This document shows positions 1-9,689 of a DNA stretch of 29,129 nt, piece by piece. A program made the position numbers and the translations under genes. The notes under the pieces are model-generated. The model ran no database searches and was not told the origin of the DNA. It saw nothing but the letters and a program-made list of their open reading frames with translations. This DNA is from Sphingomonadaceae bacterium (GTDB lineage: Bacteria; Pseudomonadota; Alphaproteobacteria; Sphingomonadales; Sphingomonadaceae): the NCBI GenBank assembly GCA_009923795.1, contig RFSU01000004.1, positions 1 to 29,129 on the forward strand. Reading direction: 5' to 3'. Every line of letters begins with the position of its first letter. Position 1 is the stretch's first letter.

Positions 1-1339
1 CCGAGAGGGAGAAAGCGGGTCTGGTGATCCATGTCCCCAATGCTTTGCGAACGTCAGCAGGCGTCACGCGGCCAAGAGCCAGAAGATCTTTTTTATAGGC
101 GTTGCTATCGGCGCGATAGAGTTCACCTTCCGCAAGCACGGCTGCTTTGCCACCGACCTGTTCCAATCCATCAATCCGGGCGGCGACCGTCCGCGTGACA
201 ACACGTGCGACTTCATCTTCTGTCGGGCCGGTCTTTATGAAATCGGCCACCAGCGCATCAAGCCGCTGTGCAGCGACCGCAGGATCAACGCCGGGGCGCA
301 CATCGGCAGACACTTCAAACCAGCCCATTTGGGCATAGGGCACATAACTTGTGGAGACATTCACGGCGAGCTGCTCTTTGCGGACAAGGGCATTGTCCAA
401 CCGGGAACTGGCCAGCCCACCCAGTACGGCTGCCCCCACACGAAGCGCGGCAAGATCCGCATGATCAAGGCCGGGAACCGTCCAGCTGCGCGACAAGCGC
501 ACAGTTGCGACCCGATCCTTCAGCACCTCTGCCTTAGGAGCCTCCAGCGTTGGAATGGGCACATTAGGGCGCGCCTGTTTTGGCCCAGCGGGAATACGGC
601 CAAACCATTTTTCAACCAGCGGCTTTGCCGTCTTCACATCAATATCACCCGACAAAACGAGCACCGCATTGTTGGGACCATAATGCTGGCGGAACCACGC
701 CCGGACATCATCCATCGAGGCTGCATCCAAATCCGCCATCGATCCGATGATCGAGTGACCGTAAGGATGCCCGGCTGGCACAGTCCCCTTGATTTGCGCA
801 TAGGAGACAAGACCATAGGGCTGGTTATCCCTCTGGCGCTTCTCATTTTGGACAACGCCAATTTGATTGGCGAGCTTTTCGGGTGTCACGGCACCCAGAA
901 GATAGCCCATCCGGTCGCTTTCCAAGAACAACACGCGGTCGAGCGCGCCTGTCGGCACGGTCTGATAATAATTGGTTCTATCAAAAGAGGTGGTGCCGTT
1001 AAAATTTGTCGCGCCCAAGGACTCTAGCGGCTTGAAATAATCACCATCGGCATTCTCAGAGCCATTGAACATCAAATGTTCAAATAAATGGGCAAAGCCT
1101 GTCTTGCCCTGCGGCTCATGTTTGGACCCGACATCATACCAGATGGACACCGCAACCACGGGCGCTTTGCGGTCTGTGTGCACAAGGACGCGCAGGCCGT
1201 TGTCCAGCACAAATCTCTCATGCGGAATATCAACCTGTTTGACGAGCGTTTCAACCGGAGCAGGCCGAACGGGCGCTCGCGCAGAAACAGGCGCAAAAGC
1301 TAGTGTGGCTGCAACCAAAGCAAGCGAGATAAAGCGCAT
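1..1339 (-). CDS. M16 (insulinase/pitrilysin-type) zinc peptidase, N-terminal part
   Basis: Zinc metallopeptidase of the M16 family, probably exported and periplasmic. The reading frame is open from an ATG at 1337-1339 to the left edge (about 446 codons), so the C-terminus is missing; family members of this kind are often 900 residues or more. A signal peptide is visible at residues 1-20 (hydrophobic run ending in Ala-rich sequence). The inverted zinc motif HxxEH is HLFEH at about residues 84-88, and the distal glutamate lies in VVQNEKRQR near residue 166, the spacing expected for M16. A purine-rich GGGG precedes the ATG by a few bases. It follows the acylase gene on the same strand after a 107-base gap and could be cotranscribed with it. 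The family is clear; the substrate is unknown. Confidence 0.9.
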   Translation of the reverse strand, partial: MRFISLALVAATLAFAPVSARAPVRPAPVETLVKQVDIPHERFVLDNGLRVLVHTDRKAPVVAVSIWYDVGSKHEPQGKTGFAHLFEHLMFNGSENADGDYFKPLESLGATNFNGTTSFDRTNYYQTVPTGALDRVLFLESDRMGYLLGAVTPEKLANQIGVVQNEKRQRDNQPYGLVSYAQIKGTVPAGHPYGHSIIGSMADLDAASMDDVRAWFRQHYGPNNAVLVLSGDIDVKTAKPLVEKWFGRIPAGPKQARPNVPIPTLEAPKAEVLKDRVATVRLSRSWTVPGLDHADLAALRVGAAVLGGLASSRLDNALVRKEQLAVNVSTSYVPYAQMGWFEVSADVRPGVDPAVAAQRLDALVADFIKTGPTEDEVARVVTRTVAARIDGLEQVGGKAAVLAEGELYRADSNAYKKDLLALGRVTPADVRKALGTWITRPAFSLS

Positions 1340-1446
1340 CGGAAACCCCAAATATCTAAGACTATGACATGCTTCTACCCGCCGGGTGGAGGCAGGCAAC
1401 TCCCCAACGGGCAGCCTTTAGATGGGGGCTGCCAGAACCACTATCA

Positions 1447-3558
1447 TCAGGGCCGATATCGGCGTTGGGCATGGCGCACGGCATCTGCCCATTCGAAATA
1501 GACAGGCTTGAACTGCTGCTGCGCATAAAGCGGCATCTGATCGGTGTAATGCGGCGAATTTGGCCGAGTTGTCGCCGACCCATAAGGCTGAATGGATTGT
1601 GACATCACTTGGCCCTGCTTGTCCCAGCGCACCAGCATGATGAAGCTGTCGCCATGGCGCACCCGCATCTTTTGGTCGGGCTGATCCTTGTCCCAAGCCG
1701 TTGTCGCCCGCAGCGTATCCGTGCCCCCGATCATCGGCAGGTCAACCGAGCCGCGCCGCAGCCGCTGAATATCAGACAGCTTGGGGTCAATCCGGCCAAA
1801 GCGATCAACAAGATCGTCGACCGACTCTTTCAGCGCTGTCCGGGGATCAGGAAGGGCCTCGCGCTTCCAGTGCAGCGTTGCGGCAGCCCGGATCACCCGC
1901 TCCGCCAGAGCATCCGCCCCGCCCACATTGTCGCTCGTCCAATCCCAGTTGGACAGCAGCCGCTGCGCACGGACAAGCTCTGCATCGTCGCCAACCTTTG
2001 CGGCCAGAATCTGCTTCATCCAATCGCCCACCCAGCTCTGTTTTGAATAGGCCTTGTCAAACTTGATCATTAGCAACTGCTCTGGCGTCAGCTTGCCCGA
2101 CGCGGACAGCAATTCATTGGCGCGAAGCCCTCTATTGGTCATCCCAAGCTCAATGCCGAGCAGGGGCGAGAAATCAGCCGGATCAAGCTCTGACCCCGGC
2201 CCTGCGGCGAGAAAGGGGGTGTTGTTGGCGTTTTGCACAAAGCCGCTCTTAGGCGACACAATTTTGGGATAGGCCGCAAAAGGCACTGGGCCTTTCCAAA
2301 TGTCGCGCGATGTATCCCCCGGCAATGTCTTTAGATAGTCGAAGCCCGGTGTGCGTGCGGGGAAGAGCGCGTTGTAAATATAGGCAATCCGCCCGGTCTT
2401 ATCGGCGTAAATAAAGTTCGTCGCCGGAACGCCGCCAATCGCCATGGAGCGTATCCACTCATCCCAGTCGCGCGCCTTGGTGTTGCGATAATATTGTTCC
2501 ACCGCCTTGGCGTTATCAATGCCAGCATAGCGGATCGCAAAGGCCCCCTGATCGTTCAAGATCACCGGCCCATGGACGGATCGATAGACCGTCTTGGGCA
2601 CAGGTATCGTAAACGGCCCAAAGCGCACCGGCAGCCAAACCCGTTTCTGTTCCAGCGGCAACCATTTTCCATCCAGCCGATAGCGATCCCCGGTCTCATC
2701 CAGCACCAGCTTATATACGTCGATCAAATCCGGCCTGTTGACGGTATTTGTCCACCCAAGATTGCGGTTATGGCCCAGCAGAATGAAGGGCGATCCAGGG
2801 AAAAGAGCCCCCGCCATATCCAGCCCCTCGCCCGAATGCATAACGGCTTCATACCAAGCGACCTGCCCTTCAAAGGGCTGATGCGAATTGGAAATCAGCC
2901 AGGTCTTGCCATCGGCCATTTTGGTGGGCGCAAGCGCAAAGCCGTTGGATCCATTCATATTGGGCTCGCGACCCGCGGGCGTCATGGGGGCGGCGTTTTC
3001 AGCAGGAGCCGCCTTGCCGCTGGTGAGCGCGCCAATCACGCCATCAAGGCCATAGAAAAAGGGCGCGCGTAGGACAAAGCCCGTCACAATATCTTGGCCC
3101 GTCACCGGAAACAGCTTGGGCAGGCGCACTTCGCCCCGGTGCGTGGCGGCATAATGGTTCAACCCGGCAGCATAGCCTTCCACGACTTTGCGAACATCAT
3201 CGGGCATATTGGGATAATATCGGTTGGCCGTGCCGCGTGCATCCAACAGGGCAGCGACATAATCCACCTGCGCTCCATCTGGCCCGGCAAGCGCGCCATA
3301 GCGCCCGCGCGTCATCGCAATCACGTCTTGAATGGTTGAAAAATCATCCTCTGCATGCGCAAAGGCAAGGCCATAAGCCGCATCCGCATCGGTGCGGCCA
3401 TTAATGTGCGGCACGCCGAAACGATCCCGCACAATTTCCACATCATAACGACGCGCGGCAGGGGCTGGTTCTTCCTGTGCAATCAACGGCTCCCACACCG
3501 CCGACGCAACCGCGAGTGCGGCGACCGAGCCCAAAGCCCATATTGCCCAAGATGTCAT
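1447..3558 (-). CDS. Penicillin acylase family Ntn hydrolase (acyl-homoserine-lactone acylase-like)
   Basis: A 703-residue amidase of the S45 family, which cleaves N-acyl bonds in compounds such as beta-lactams, acyl-homoserine lactones or lipopeptides. An N-terminal hydrophobic segment (residues 3-22) indicates export. The alpha-chain start shows RDRFGVPHI (45-52). The autoproteolytic nucleophile is most likely Ser204 in NGSNGF, preceded by a Pro/Ala-rich spacer (184-200) that fits the removed linker. Downstream NSHQPFEGQVAWYE and a later NNTPF correspond to the substrate pocket and the oxyanion Asn region. The ATG at 3558 has GGGGG five or six bases upstream. The gene is divergent from the M28 peptidase and upstream of the M16 peptidase. 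The family is secure; whether the real substrate is a quorum signal, an antibiotic or a peptide cannot be told from sequence. Confidence 0.9.
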   Translation of the reverse strand: MTSWAIWALGSVAALAVASAVWEPLIAQEEPAPAARRYDVEIVRDRFGVPHINGRTDADAAYGLAFAHAEDDFSTIQDVIAMTRGRYGALAGPDGAQVDYVAALLDARGTANRYYPNMPDDVRKVVEGYAAGLNHYAATHRGEVRLPKLFPVTGQDIVTGFVLRAPFFYGLDGVIGALTSGKAAPAENAAPMTPAGREPNMNGSNGFALAPTKMADGKTWLISNSHQPFEGQVAWYEAVMHSGEGLDMAGALFPGSPFILLGHNRNLGWTNTVNRPDLIDVYKLVLDETGDRYRLDGKWLPLEQKRVWLPVRFGPFTIPVPKTVYRSVHGPVILNDQGAFAIRYAGIDNAKAVEQYYRNTKARDWDEWIRSMAIGGVPATNFIYADKTGRIAYIYNALFPARTPGFDYLKTLPGDTSRDIWKGPVPFAAYPKIVSPKSGFVQNANNTPFLAAGPGSELDPADFSPLLGIELGMTNRGLRANELLSASGKLTPEQLLMIKFDKAYSKQSWVGDWMKQILAAKVGDDAELVRAQRLLSNWDWTSDNVGGADALAERVIRAAATLHWKREALPDPRTALKESVDDLVDRFGRIDPKLSDIQRLRRGSVDLPMIGGTDTLRATTAWDKDQPDQKMRVRHGDSFIMLVRWDKQGQVMSQSIQPYGSATTRPNSPHYTDQMPLYAQQQFKPVYFEWADAVRHAQRRYRP

Positions 3559-3648
3559 GCGTGCCCCCTATATGCTCTGTTCTTTCGACTATGATTGACG
3601 AGCGCGCCGCTTTCGGCAAGTCAGATGAAAATTTATCTGGAGTTTCCA

Positions 3649-5247
3649 ATGCGTCGCCTGATTTTCTGCTCAGTCCTTAGCCTATTTCCCATCCCCGCGC
3701 TTGCGCAAATAGCGCCTGCCGATCTGATAACGCCCGATGCAATGAAGGCGCATGTGCAGTTCCTTGCCGACGATCTTTTGGAAGGGCGGGATACGGGCGC
3801 GCGCGGGCATGAGATTGCGGCGCGCTATGTCGCCAGCCGCTTTACCGCCATCGGCCTGACCCCTGTGGTCAATGGCGGCTGGTATCAGCGCGTTCCCTTT
3901 GTTGAGGTGCGGCCAAATGAGGATGCAAAGCTCATCATTAACGGCACAAGCTTCACGCACAAGAAAGACGCGGTGATTGGCGGCAATGGCCAAGTCGACG
4001 CCGAGGTCGTTTTTGGCGGCTTCTGCATTGAGCGGCCTGATTTTGGCCTGCGTGATCTGTCTCGGATCAAGGTGAAGGGAAAGATCGTCGCCTGCCTGTC
4101 CGGCTATCCAAAGGGTCTGCCGAGCGACATTGGTGCCCATCTGTCTGCAGAAAAGACAAAGCGCCTGTCGGAACAAGGGGCCATCGGCACGCTGACCATT
4201 CGCACTTTGGAGCGAGAAAAGCAGATGCCCTGGGCCCGCGTCATCTCCTCTGGTGATGAACGCTCCGTTCGTTGGGCCAATGCAGATGGCACCCCCTTTG
4301 ATGCCGCCCCCAATGTGCGGGCCTCCGCCACCTTGGATCGGGCAGCCGCCAACGCCCTGTTTGCAGGCGCTGGCCGGACATTGGACGACATTTTGGCAGA
4401 GGCGAACCGCAAAGGCGGCAAGCCGCGTAGCTTTGCACTCAACAAGCGGGCGACCCTATCCCGCACGGCGACCCTCAGCCCCTTTACCAGCCCGAATGTC
4501 ATCGGCATGCTCCCCGGATCGGATCCGGCTCTTGCCAATGAATATGTCCTTGTCATGGGCCATCTCGACCATATCGGGATGCGCAAGGGAGAGGATGGCG
4601 ATCTCATCAACAACGGCGCGATGGATAATGCCGGCGGCATAGCCTCTATGCTGGAGGCCGCGCGCGCCATGGCCGCCTCCCCCAATCGTCCGCGGCGTCC
4701 GGTGCTGTTCGCCGCCGTTACGGGCGAGGAAAAGGGGCTGATGGGCGCGGATTATCTCTCTCGCTTTCCAGTCACAGGCACCGGGCGCGTTGTCGGCGTC
4801 GTCAACCTCGACATGCCGATCCTGACCTATGACTTTACAGATGTGATTGCCTTTGGCGCCGAGCATTCCACCCTTGGCCCGATTGTCGCGGCAGCGGCCG
4901 CCCGCGATAAGGTGGGCCTGTCGCCCGATCCCCTGCCTGAAGAAGGCCTGTTCACTCGGTCAGACCATTATCGTTTTGTTCAGCGCGGCATTCCATCCGT
5001 CTTCTTGATGACGGGCTTTGCGGGTGAAGGCGGCAAGTCCTTCCGCGACTTTCTGGCGACCCATTATCACCGCGTCTCGGACGATCTGAACCAGCCCTTC
5101 AATTGGCAGGCCGCCGTCAAATTCGCACGGATCAACATGCTGATCGCGACCGAAATTGCCAACATGCCGCTTGCGCCCTTATGGTATTCCGACAGCTTCT
5201 TTGGAAAAACCTTCGCTCCGGACGCACCGAACGCAAAACGACCCTGA
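3649..5247 (+). CDS. M28 family zinc aminopeptidase with signal peptide
   Basis: Exported di-zinc aminopeptidase, 532 residues from the ATG at 3649. I chose this start because TGGAG lies six bases upstream and the protein then begins with a clean signal peptide (MRRLIFC to ALAQ, residues 1-20); in-frame starts at 3595 (TTG) and 3625 (ATG) would put an odd extension ahead of it. A PA-like insert occupies roughly residues 100-250. The catalytic M28 domain shows GHLDHIG (His305 and Asp307), NGAMDNAGG (bridging Asp326), GEEKG (Glu360/Glu361), NLDMP (Asp388) and YHRVSDD (His474). The full metal-ligand set is present, so it should be active. It is divergent from the acylase, sharing a 90-base promoter region with it. 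clpB lies downstream but appears to have its own promoter. Confidence 0.92.
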   Translation: MRRLIFCSVLSLFPIPALAQIAPADLITPDAMKAHVQFLADDLLEGRDTGARGHEIAARYVASRFTAIGLTPVVNGGWYQRVPFVEVRPNEDAKLIINGTSFTHKKDAVIGGNGQVDAEVVFGGFCIERPDFGLRDLSRIKVKGKIVACLSGYPKGLPSDIGAHLSAEKTKRLSEQGAIGTLTIRTLEREKQMPWARVISSGDERSVRWANADGTPFDAAPNVRASATLDRAAANALFAGAGRTLDDILAEANRKGGKPRSFALNKRATLSRTATLSPFTSPNVIGMLPGSDPALANEYVLVMGHLDHIGMRKGEDGDLINNGAMDNAGGIASMLEAARAMAASPNRPRRPVLFAAVTGEEKGLMGADYLSRFPVTGTGRVVGVVNLDMPILTYDFTDVIAFGAEHSTLGPIVAAAAARDKVGLSPDPLPEEGLFTRSDHYRFVQRGIPSVFLMTGFAGEGGKSFRDFLATHYHRVSDDLNQPFNWQAAVKFARINMLIATEIANMPLAPLWYSDSFFGKTFAPDAPNAKRP

Positions 5248-5272
5248 ACTGATCGAAGTCAATGCGGCCCCT

Positions 5273-5300
5273 CTTGTGTTGCGATTATGCAACACTACAT
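5273..5300 (+). promoter_or_regulatory. Putative clpB promoter with palindrome between -35 and -10
   Basis: CTTGTG (5273-5278) and CTACAT (5295-5300) are 16 bases apart, resembling the CTTG and C-rich -10 elements of RpoH-type heat-shock promoters. The same segment carries a perfect inverted repeat, GTGTTGC (5276-5282) and GCAACAC (5289-5295), with a six-base centre. It is the only promoter-like sequence between the M28 stop (5247) and the clpB start (5326). That clpB is heat-shock controlled is family knowledge; use of this exact site is inference. Confidence 0.45.
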
Positions 5301-5325
5301 CCGTTAGGAAAAGGAAGGGGAAGTT

Positions 5326-7899
5326 ATGGACCTCGAAAAGCTGACCGACCGTGCCAAGGGCTTTCTGCAATCTGCGCAGACAGTCGCCATACGCCTGAAC
5401 CATCAACGCATGACGCCCGACCATCTGCTCAAGGCGCTGCTCGAAGATAAGGACGGCTTGTGTGCCGGGCTGATGCAGGCGGCAGGGGCCGACCCGGCCA
5501 TTGCTGTTCGCGAAATAGACGCCGCCTTGGCCAAGATTCCTGCCGTCTCTGGCGCAGGGGCAAATCAGCCGCCGAATGTCGACAATGATCTCGTCCGGGT
5601 CATTGATCAGGCCGAGCAAATTGCCACCAAAGCAGGCGATAGCTTTGTGACGGTGGAGCGGCTCTTGCTCGCGCTCACCCTGTCCTCAACCATCGCCGCG
5701 GGCAAAACATTGGCTGCCGCTGGCCTGCGGGCGGAAGATCTGAACGCGGCTATCAATGCGCTGCGCAAAGGCAAATCGGCCGACACCGCTTCTGCTGAAG
5801 ACCGTTATGATGCGCTCAAGAAATTCGCCCGCGACCTGACGGAGGCGGCGCGCGAGGGCAAGCTCGACCCTGTTATTGGACGCGACGAAGAAATTCGGCG
5901 CACGGTGCAAATTCTTGCCCGGCGGACAAAGAATAACCCGGTGCTGATCGGCGATCCCGGCGTCGGCAAGACAGCCATTGCTGAAGGGCTGGCGCTGCGC
6001 ATTGCGAATGGCGATGTGCCCGATTCCCTGAAAGACCGCGCGCTGATGGCGCTCGACATGGGGTCGCTGATTGCCGGAGCGAAATATCGCGGCGATTTTG
6101 AAGAGCGGCTAAAAGGCGTGCTCGATGAGGTGAAGGGCGCCGAAGGGCAAATCATCCTCTTCATCGATGAAATGCACACGCTGATTGGCGCGGGCAAAGC
6201 CGATGGTGCAATGGATGCCTCAAATCTCTTAAAGCCTGCTCTGGCACGCGGAGAACTGCACTGTATTGGCGCCACTACTCTCGATGAATATCGCAAATAT
6301 GTGGAAAAGGATGCCGCTCTTCAGCGTCGCTTCCAGCCTATCTTTGTGGGCGAACCAACGGTTGAAGACACCGTCTCCATCCTGCGCGGCCTGAAAGAAA
6401 AATATGAGCTGCATCACGGCGTGCGGATTACCGATGCCGCGCTTGTGGCGGCGGCCACCCTGTCCAATCGGTACATAACGGACCGCTTCCTGCCCGATAA
6501 GGCCATCGACCTGATGGATGAGGCCGCCAGCCGCATCCGTATGGAAGTGGAATCCAAACCCGAAGCCATTGAGACGCTGGATCGCAAGATCATTCAGCTG
6601 AAAATTGAGCAACTGGCGCTGGAGAAGGAAAAGGATGCGGCCTCCAAGGATCGGCTGGAAACGCTCAAGGGGGAACTCGCCAATTTGGAGGAGCAATCCG
6701 CAGCACTCACCCAACGCTGGCAGGCGGAAAAGGATAAGATCCACGCTGAATCGCGGATCAAGGAACAGCTTGAGGCGGCTCGGACTCAGCTGGATCAGGC
6801 GCAGCGCACAGGCGATCTCGCCAAAGCGGGGGAGCTGTCTTACGGCACGATCCCGACGCTCGAAAAGCAGCTGGCCGATGCGCGAGGGGCCGCCGAAGGG
6901 GCGATGTTGCGCGAAGAAGTGACGCAGGATGATATCGCCGCCATCGTCTCCCGCTGGACGGGCATTCCAGTCGACAAGATGCTCGAAGGCGAGCGCGAGA
7001 AACTGCTCCAAATGGAAGCCGAACTTGGCCAGCGCGTCATTGGTCAGGCCGATGCCGTGCGCGCGGTATCCACCGCCGTGCGCCGGGCCCGTGCCGGCCT
7101 GCAAGACCCCAACCGACCGCTTGGCTCCTTCCTGTTTCTGGGGCCGACGGGTGTCGGCAAGACCGAACTCACCAAGGCGCTCGCCAGTTTCCTCTTCGAT
7201 GATGACAGCGCGATGGTGCGCATCGACATGTCGGAATTTATGGAGAAGCATTCGGTCGCCCGCTTGATCGGTGCCCCGCCGGGCTATGTCGGCTATGATG
7301 AGGGCGGCGTTCTGACCGAAGCGGTGCGGCGGCGGCCCTATCAAGTCGTGTTGTTCGATGAGGTCGAAAAGGCACATGGCGATGTGTTCAACATCTTGCT
7401 GCAGGTGCTGGATGACGGCCGCCTGACCGATGGCAAGGGCCGCACGGTGGACTTCACCAATACCATCATCGTGCTCACGTCCAACCTGGGATCGCAATTC
7501 ATTGCCGGCCTTGGCGAAGATGACAGCGTGGAGACTGTCGAGCTGCAGGTGATGGATATGGTGCGTGCCCATTTCCGGCCCGAATTTCTGAACCGGCTGG
7601 ATGAAATCATCCTCTTCCACCGCCTCAGCGCCCAGCACATGGCGCCGATTGTCGATATTCAGGTGAGCCGGGTCGCGAAGCTTCTGGCGGAACGCAAGGT
7701 GCAACTCGACCTGACCGATGCTGCCCGCGCTTGGCTGGGCCGGGTCGGCTATGATCCCATCTATGGCGCCCGCCCCTTGAAACGCGCGGTGCAGAAATAT
7801 CTGCAAGATCCGCTGGCCGATAAAATCCTAAGGGGCGACGTGCCGGATGGATCGACCGTTCATGTCGATGAAGGCGATGGGCAGTTGGTTTTGACGTGA
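5326..7899 (+). CDS. clpB: ATP-dependent disaggregase chaperone ClpB
   Basis: Hexameric AAA+ disaggregase of the cytoplasm that works with DnaK/DnaJ to resolubilise aggregated proteins. The 857-residue length is typical. Domains in order: Clp N domain with two repeats (about 1-145); AAA1 with Walker A GDPGVGKT (209-216) and Walker B IILFIDE (276-282); a coiled-coil M domain rich in Glu, Lys and Gln (about 410-530); AAA2 with Walker A GPTGVGKT (606-613) and Walker B VVLFDE (about 674-679); and a C-terminal D2-small domain ending near GDVPDGS. The LDRK and RWTGIP signatures are present. AAGGAAGGGG precedes the ATG. The gene stands alone between its own promoter and a convergent neighbour whose stop lies 28 bases beyond. 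I see no defects. Confidence 0.98.
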   Translation: MDLEKLTDRAKGFLQSAQTVAIRLNHQRMTPDHLLKALLEDKDGLCAGLMQAAGADPAIAVREIDAALAKIPAVSGAGANQPPNVDNDLVRVIDQAEQIATKAGDSFVTVERLLLALTLSSTIAAGKTLAAAGLRAEDLNAAINALRKGKSADTASAEDRYDALKKFARDLTEAAREGKLDPVIGRDEEIRRTVQILARRTKNNPVLIGDPGVGKTAIAEGLALRIANGDVPDSLKDRALMALDMGSLIAGAKYRGDFEERLKGVLDEVKGAEGQIILFIDEMHTLIGAGKADGAMDASNLLKPALARGELHCIGATTLDEYRKYVEKDAALQRRFQPIFVGEPTVEDTVSILRGLKEKYELHHGVRITDAALVAAATLSNRYITDRFLPDKAIDLMDEAASRIRMEVESKPEAIETLDRKIIQLKIEQLALEKEKDAASKDRLETLKGELANLEEQSAALTQRWQAEKDKIHAESRIKEQLEAARTQLDQAQRTGDLAKAGELSYGTIPTLEKQLADARGAAEGAMLREEVTQDDIAAIVSRWTGIPVDKMLEGEREKLLQMEAELGQRVIGQADAVRAVSTAVRRARAGLQDPNRPLGSFLFLGPTGVGKTELTKALASFLFDDDSAMVRIDMSEFMEKHSVARLIGAPPGYVGYDEGGVLTEAVRRRPYQVVLFDEVEKAHGDVFNILLQVLDDGRLTDGKGRTVDFTNTIIVLTSNLGSQFIAGLGEDDSVETVELQVMDMVRAHFRPEFLNRLDEIILFHRLSAQHMAPIVDIQVSRVAKLLAERKVQLDLTDAARAWLGRVGYDPIYGARPLKRAVQKYLQDPLADKILRGDVPDGSTVHVDEGDGQLVLT

Positions 7900-7927
7900 G
7901 GAGGCCGGTGCGCTGGCGGTGCTTAGC

Positions 7928-9553
7928 TTAAGACGCGGGCAGCATGTCGCAGGCCATTGTGAGCCGCGGCGCATCATCCTCAAATGGCAGGGTGCCATGC
8001 CAGAAATAGGATGGAAAAATGACAAGCTGACCAAGCTTTGGCGTCACGATCCGGCGAGGCGCTAAGGGGACGGCCAGATTAACCGCTGGCACACCAAAGG
8101 TCAGCGACCCATCCTGTGTGTCGTCCCGGAGCACCGAGCCAGGTAAGGCGACATAAAAGGCAGAACTCATCCAGCCCTTGTGATGAATATGAGGGGCATG
8201 ATGCCCCCCTTTATGAAGGCGGACAGACCATGCCCCGGCAAAATCCACACTATGCGCCTTGCGGCTCAAAAAAGGATGCGCGGGGTCTTCGGGCAGGGCG
8301 CGGACGGCCATTTCCACGGCGGCACGAATATGCGCCTTTACAGCTTGCAAAACTCGATCGTTCCGCTGGAAGATATCCCCTCTGGTCTGGGTGCCACCTC
8401 GAGGGGACTGCTCCAAGGGATGATGGCTCGTCTTGTGCAATCGGCTCAAATGCTCGGACAGCGCGCTCAGGCCGCCAACATCGGCGGCATTCATGGCGCC
8501 AGAAAGATCAAGCGAGATAACAAATCGATCATAGTCGGCAAGCCAAGCTTCGCGGGGGTCATTGCGAAGTCGCCAAATAAGCGTGAGCCAAGACCAACCG
8601 GATTGATCAAGCGGGTCAAGCTGCGTCGCGGCCAGCGCCGATGCTTCCGCCTCCGCCAAACTGCCCTCCGCGATCAGCAAGGGAACCAGATGAAGATGGC
8701 CGCCAATATTCTGAGGGTCTGCGGCCAAAACACGCCGAAGCTGCGCAATGGCAAGGGATGTATTGCCCTGATAGGCAAAGCCCAGCGCCAGAGCGACGAG
8801 CAAATCCGAACTGGCTCCAAATCGATCACAGGCGGACGTGGCAAGGCTCTCAAGCTCTGCCCCCATTCGCAAATCCTTAGCTGCAGCGATTGCCGAAGCC
8901 CATAGCGCACGATGGTCTGGATGCCGCTCTAAGGCGGCCCAATAGGCGTTCAACGCATCCGGCGCGCGCCCAAGCTGCGGCAGCAATCGGGCAAGGCTTT
9001 CATGCGCGGCAATGAGCCCGGGATCCTGATCCAAGGCCCTCACATAGGCATTAAGGGCCGTTTGATAATCCCCCTGATCGGCAAGGAGATGTGCTTGCAA
9101 CATCCAGCTTTCAGGCGGGAGGTGGCCTGTATCAGAAGCACCAATCACGCGCAGGGCTTTGGCCTCTTGGCCATGTTCGCGGAACTTGGTGGCTAGATTA
9201 TGCCGGGCGACTTTGTTTTGCGCATCAAACCGAAGCGCCTTTTCATAACAGTCGATCGCAAGATCGGGCAAAGCGCCGGCACTGGCCGCAAGGCCGCACC
9301 AAGTGAATATGGCACTGTTCGTCTGGTGATGGGCCTGAATCTTGGCAATAAGTGCCGCCACATCATGTCCCCGGGGGGATTCTGAAAGTGCAGCAAGCAG
9401 TCCTATAATCGCGCGCGTCTCATGCGGGTTACACTCAAACACCCAGCCAAAATAGGTGGCGGCCTGATCATGGTCTGCACGCTCCGCGCAGAGCACCCCA
9501 AGGTCAAGAAAAAGCGCAAGCGCGTCAAAATGACGTCGCCCTGTTGCGCTCAA
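7928..9553 (-). CDS. TPR protein with C-terminal 2OG-Fe(II) oxygenase domain (PF13759-like)
   Basis: Predicted cytoplasmic protein in two parts. Residues 1-330 are helical TPR-like repeats (for example ALNAYVRALDQDP at 166-178 and AIAQLRRVLAADP at 268-280). Residues 430-541 resemble the putative 2OG-Fe(II) oxygenase family: HIHHKGWMSSAFYV (from His455) and FPSYFWHGTLPF (His519) look like metal-ligand regions, and Arg530 is a candidate for binding 2-oxoglutarate. The first standard start is TTG at 9553, but in-frame coding-like sequence runs further upstream without a stop to beyond 9690 and contains no ATG or GTG; see findings. It is the last gene of a minus-strand series with the small exported protein and the AspH-type hydroxylase. 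The substrate is unknown; protein or peptide hydroxylation is inference. Function class confident, start not. Confidence 0.8.
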   Translation of the reverse strand: MSATGRRHFDALALFLDLGVLCAERADHDQAATYFGWVFECNPHETRAIIGLLAALSESPRGHDVAALIAKIQAHHQTNSAIFTWCGLAASAGALPDLAIDCYEKALRFDAQNKVARHNLATKFREHGQEAKALRVIGASDTGHLPPESWMLQAHLLADQGDYQTALNAYVRALDQDPGLIAAHESLARLLPQLGRAPDALNAYWAALERHPDHRALWASAIAAAKDLRMGAELESLATSACDRFGASSDLLVALALGFAYQGNTSLAIAQLRRVLAADPQNIGGHLHLVPLLIAEGSLAEAEASALAATQLDPLDQSGWSWLTLIWRLRNDPREAWLADYDRFVISLDLSGAMNAADVGGLSALSEHLSRLHKTSHHPLEQSPRGGTQTRGDIFQRNDRVLQAVKAHIRAAVEMAVRALPEDPAHPFLSRKAHSVDFAGAWSVRLHKGGHHAPHIHHKGWMSSAFYVALPGSVLRDDTQDGSLTFGVPAVNLAVPLAPRRIVTPKLGQLVIFPSYFWHGTLPFEDDAPRLTMACDMLPAS

Positions 9554-9689
9554 TTGATCAAGCGCGGCCCCCAGCAGGGCAACATCTTTCTGACCAAGAG
9601 CGGATCGCGCACGATCAAGCGCGCTGCGATCCGCGACTGACAGCTGGCCGTCATGCGGGGTCGGCCGAGAAGCCGCCCGGTGCGATGGT

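Noticed and set aside
1410..1433. Possible terminator after the acylase gene (GGCAGCC and GGCTGCC arms)
   Set aside because: The 7-bp stem has a ten-base loop and no T-tract on either strand, and it lies between two same-strand genes that may be cotranscribed.
6229..7806. 525-codon open frame antisense to clpB
   Set aside because: It is a GC-rich shadow of a fully recognisable clpB frame, has no family motif, and its composition mirrors the sense codons.
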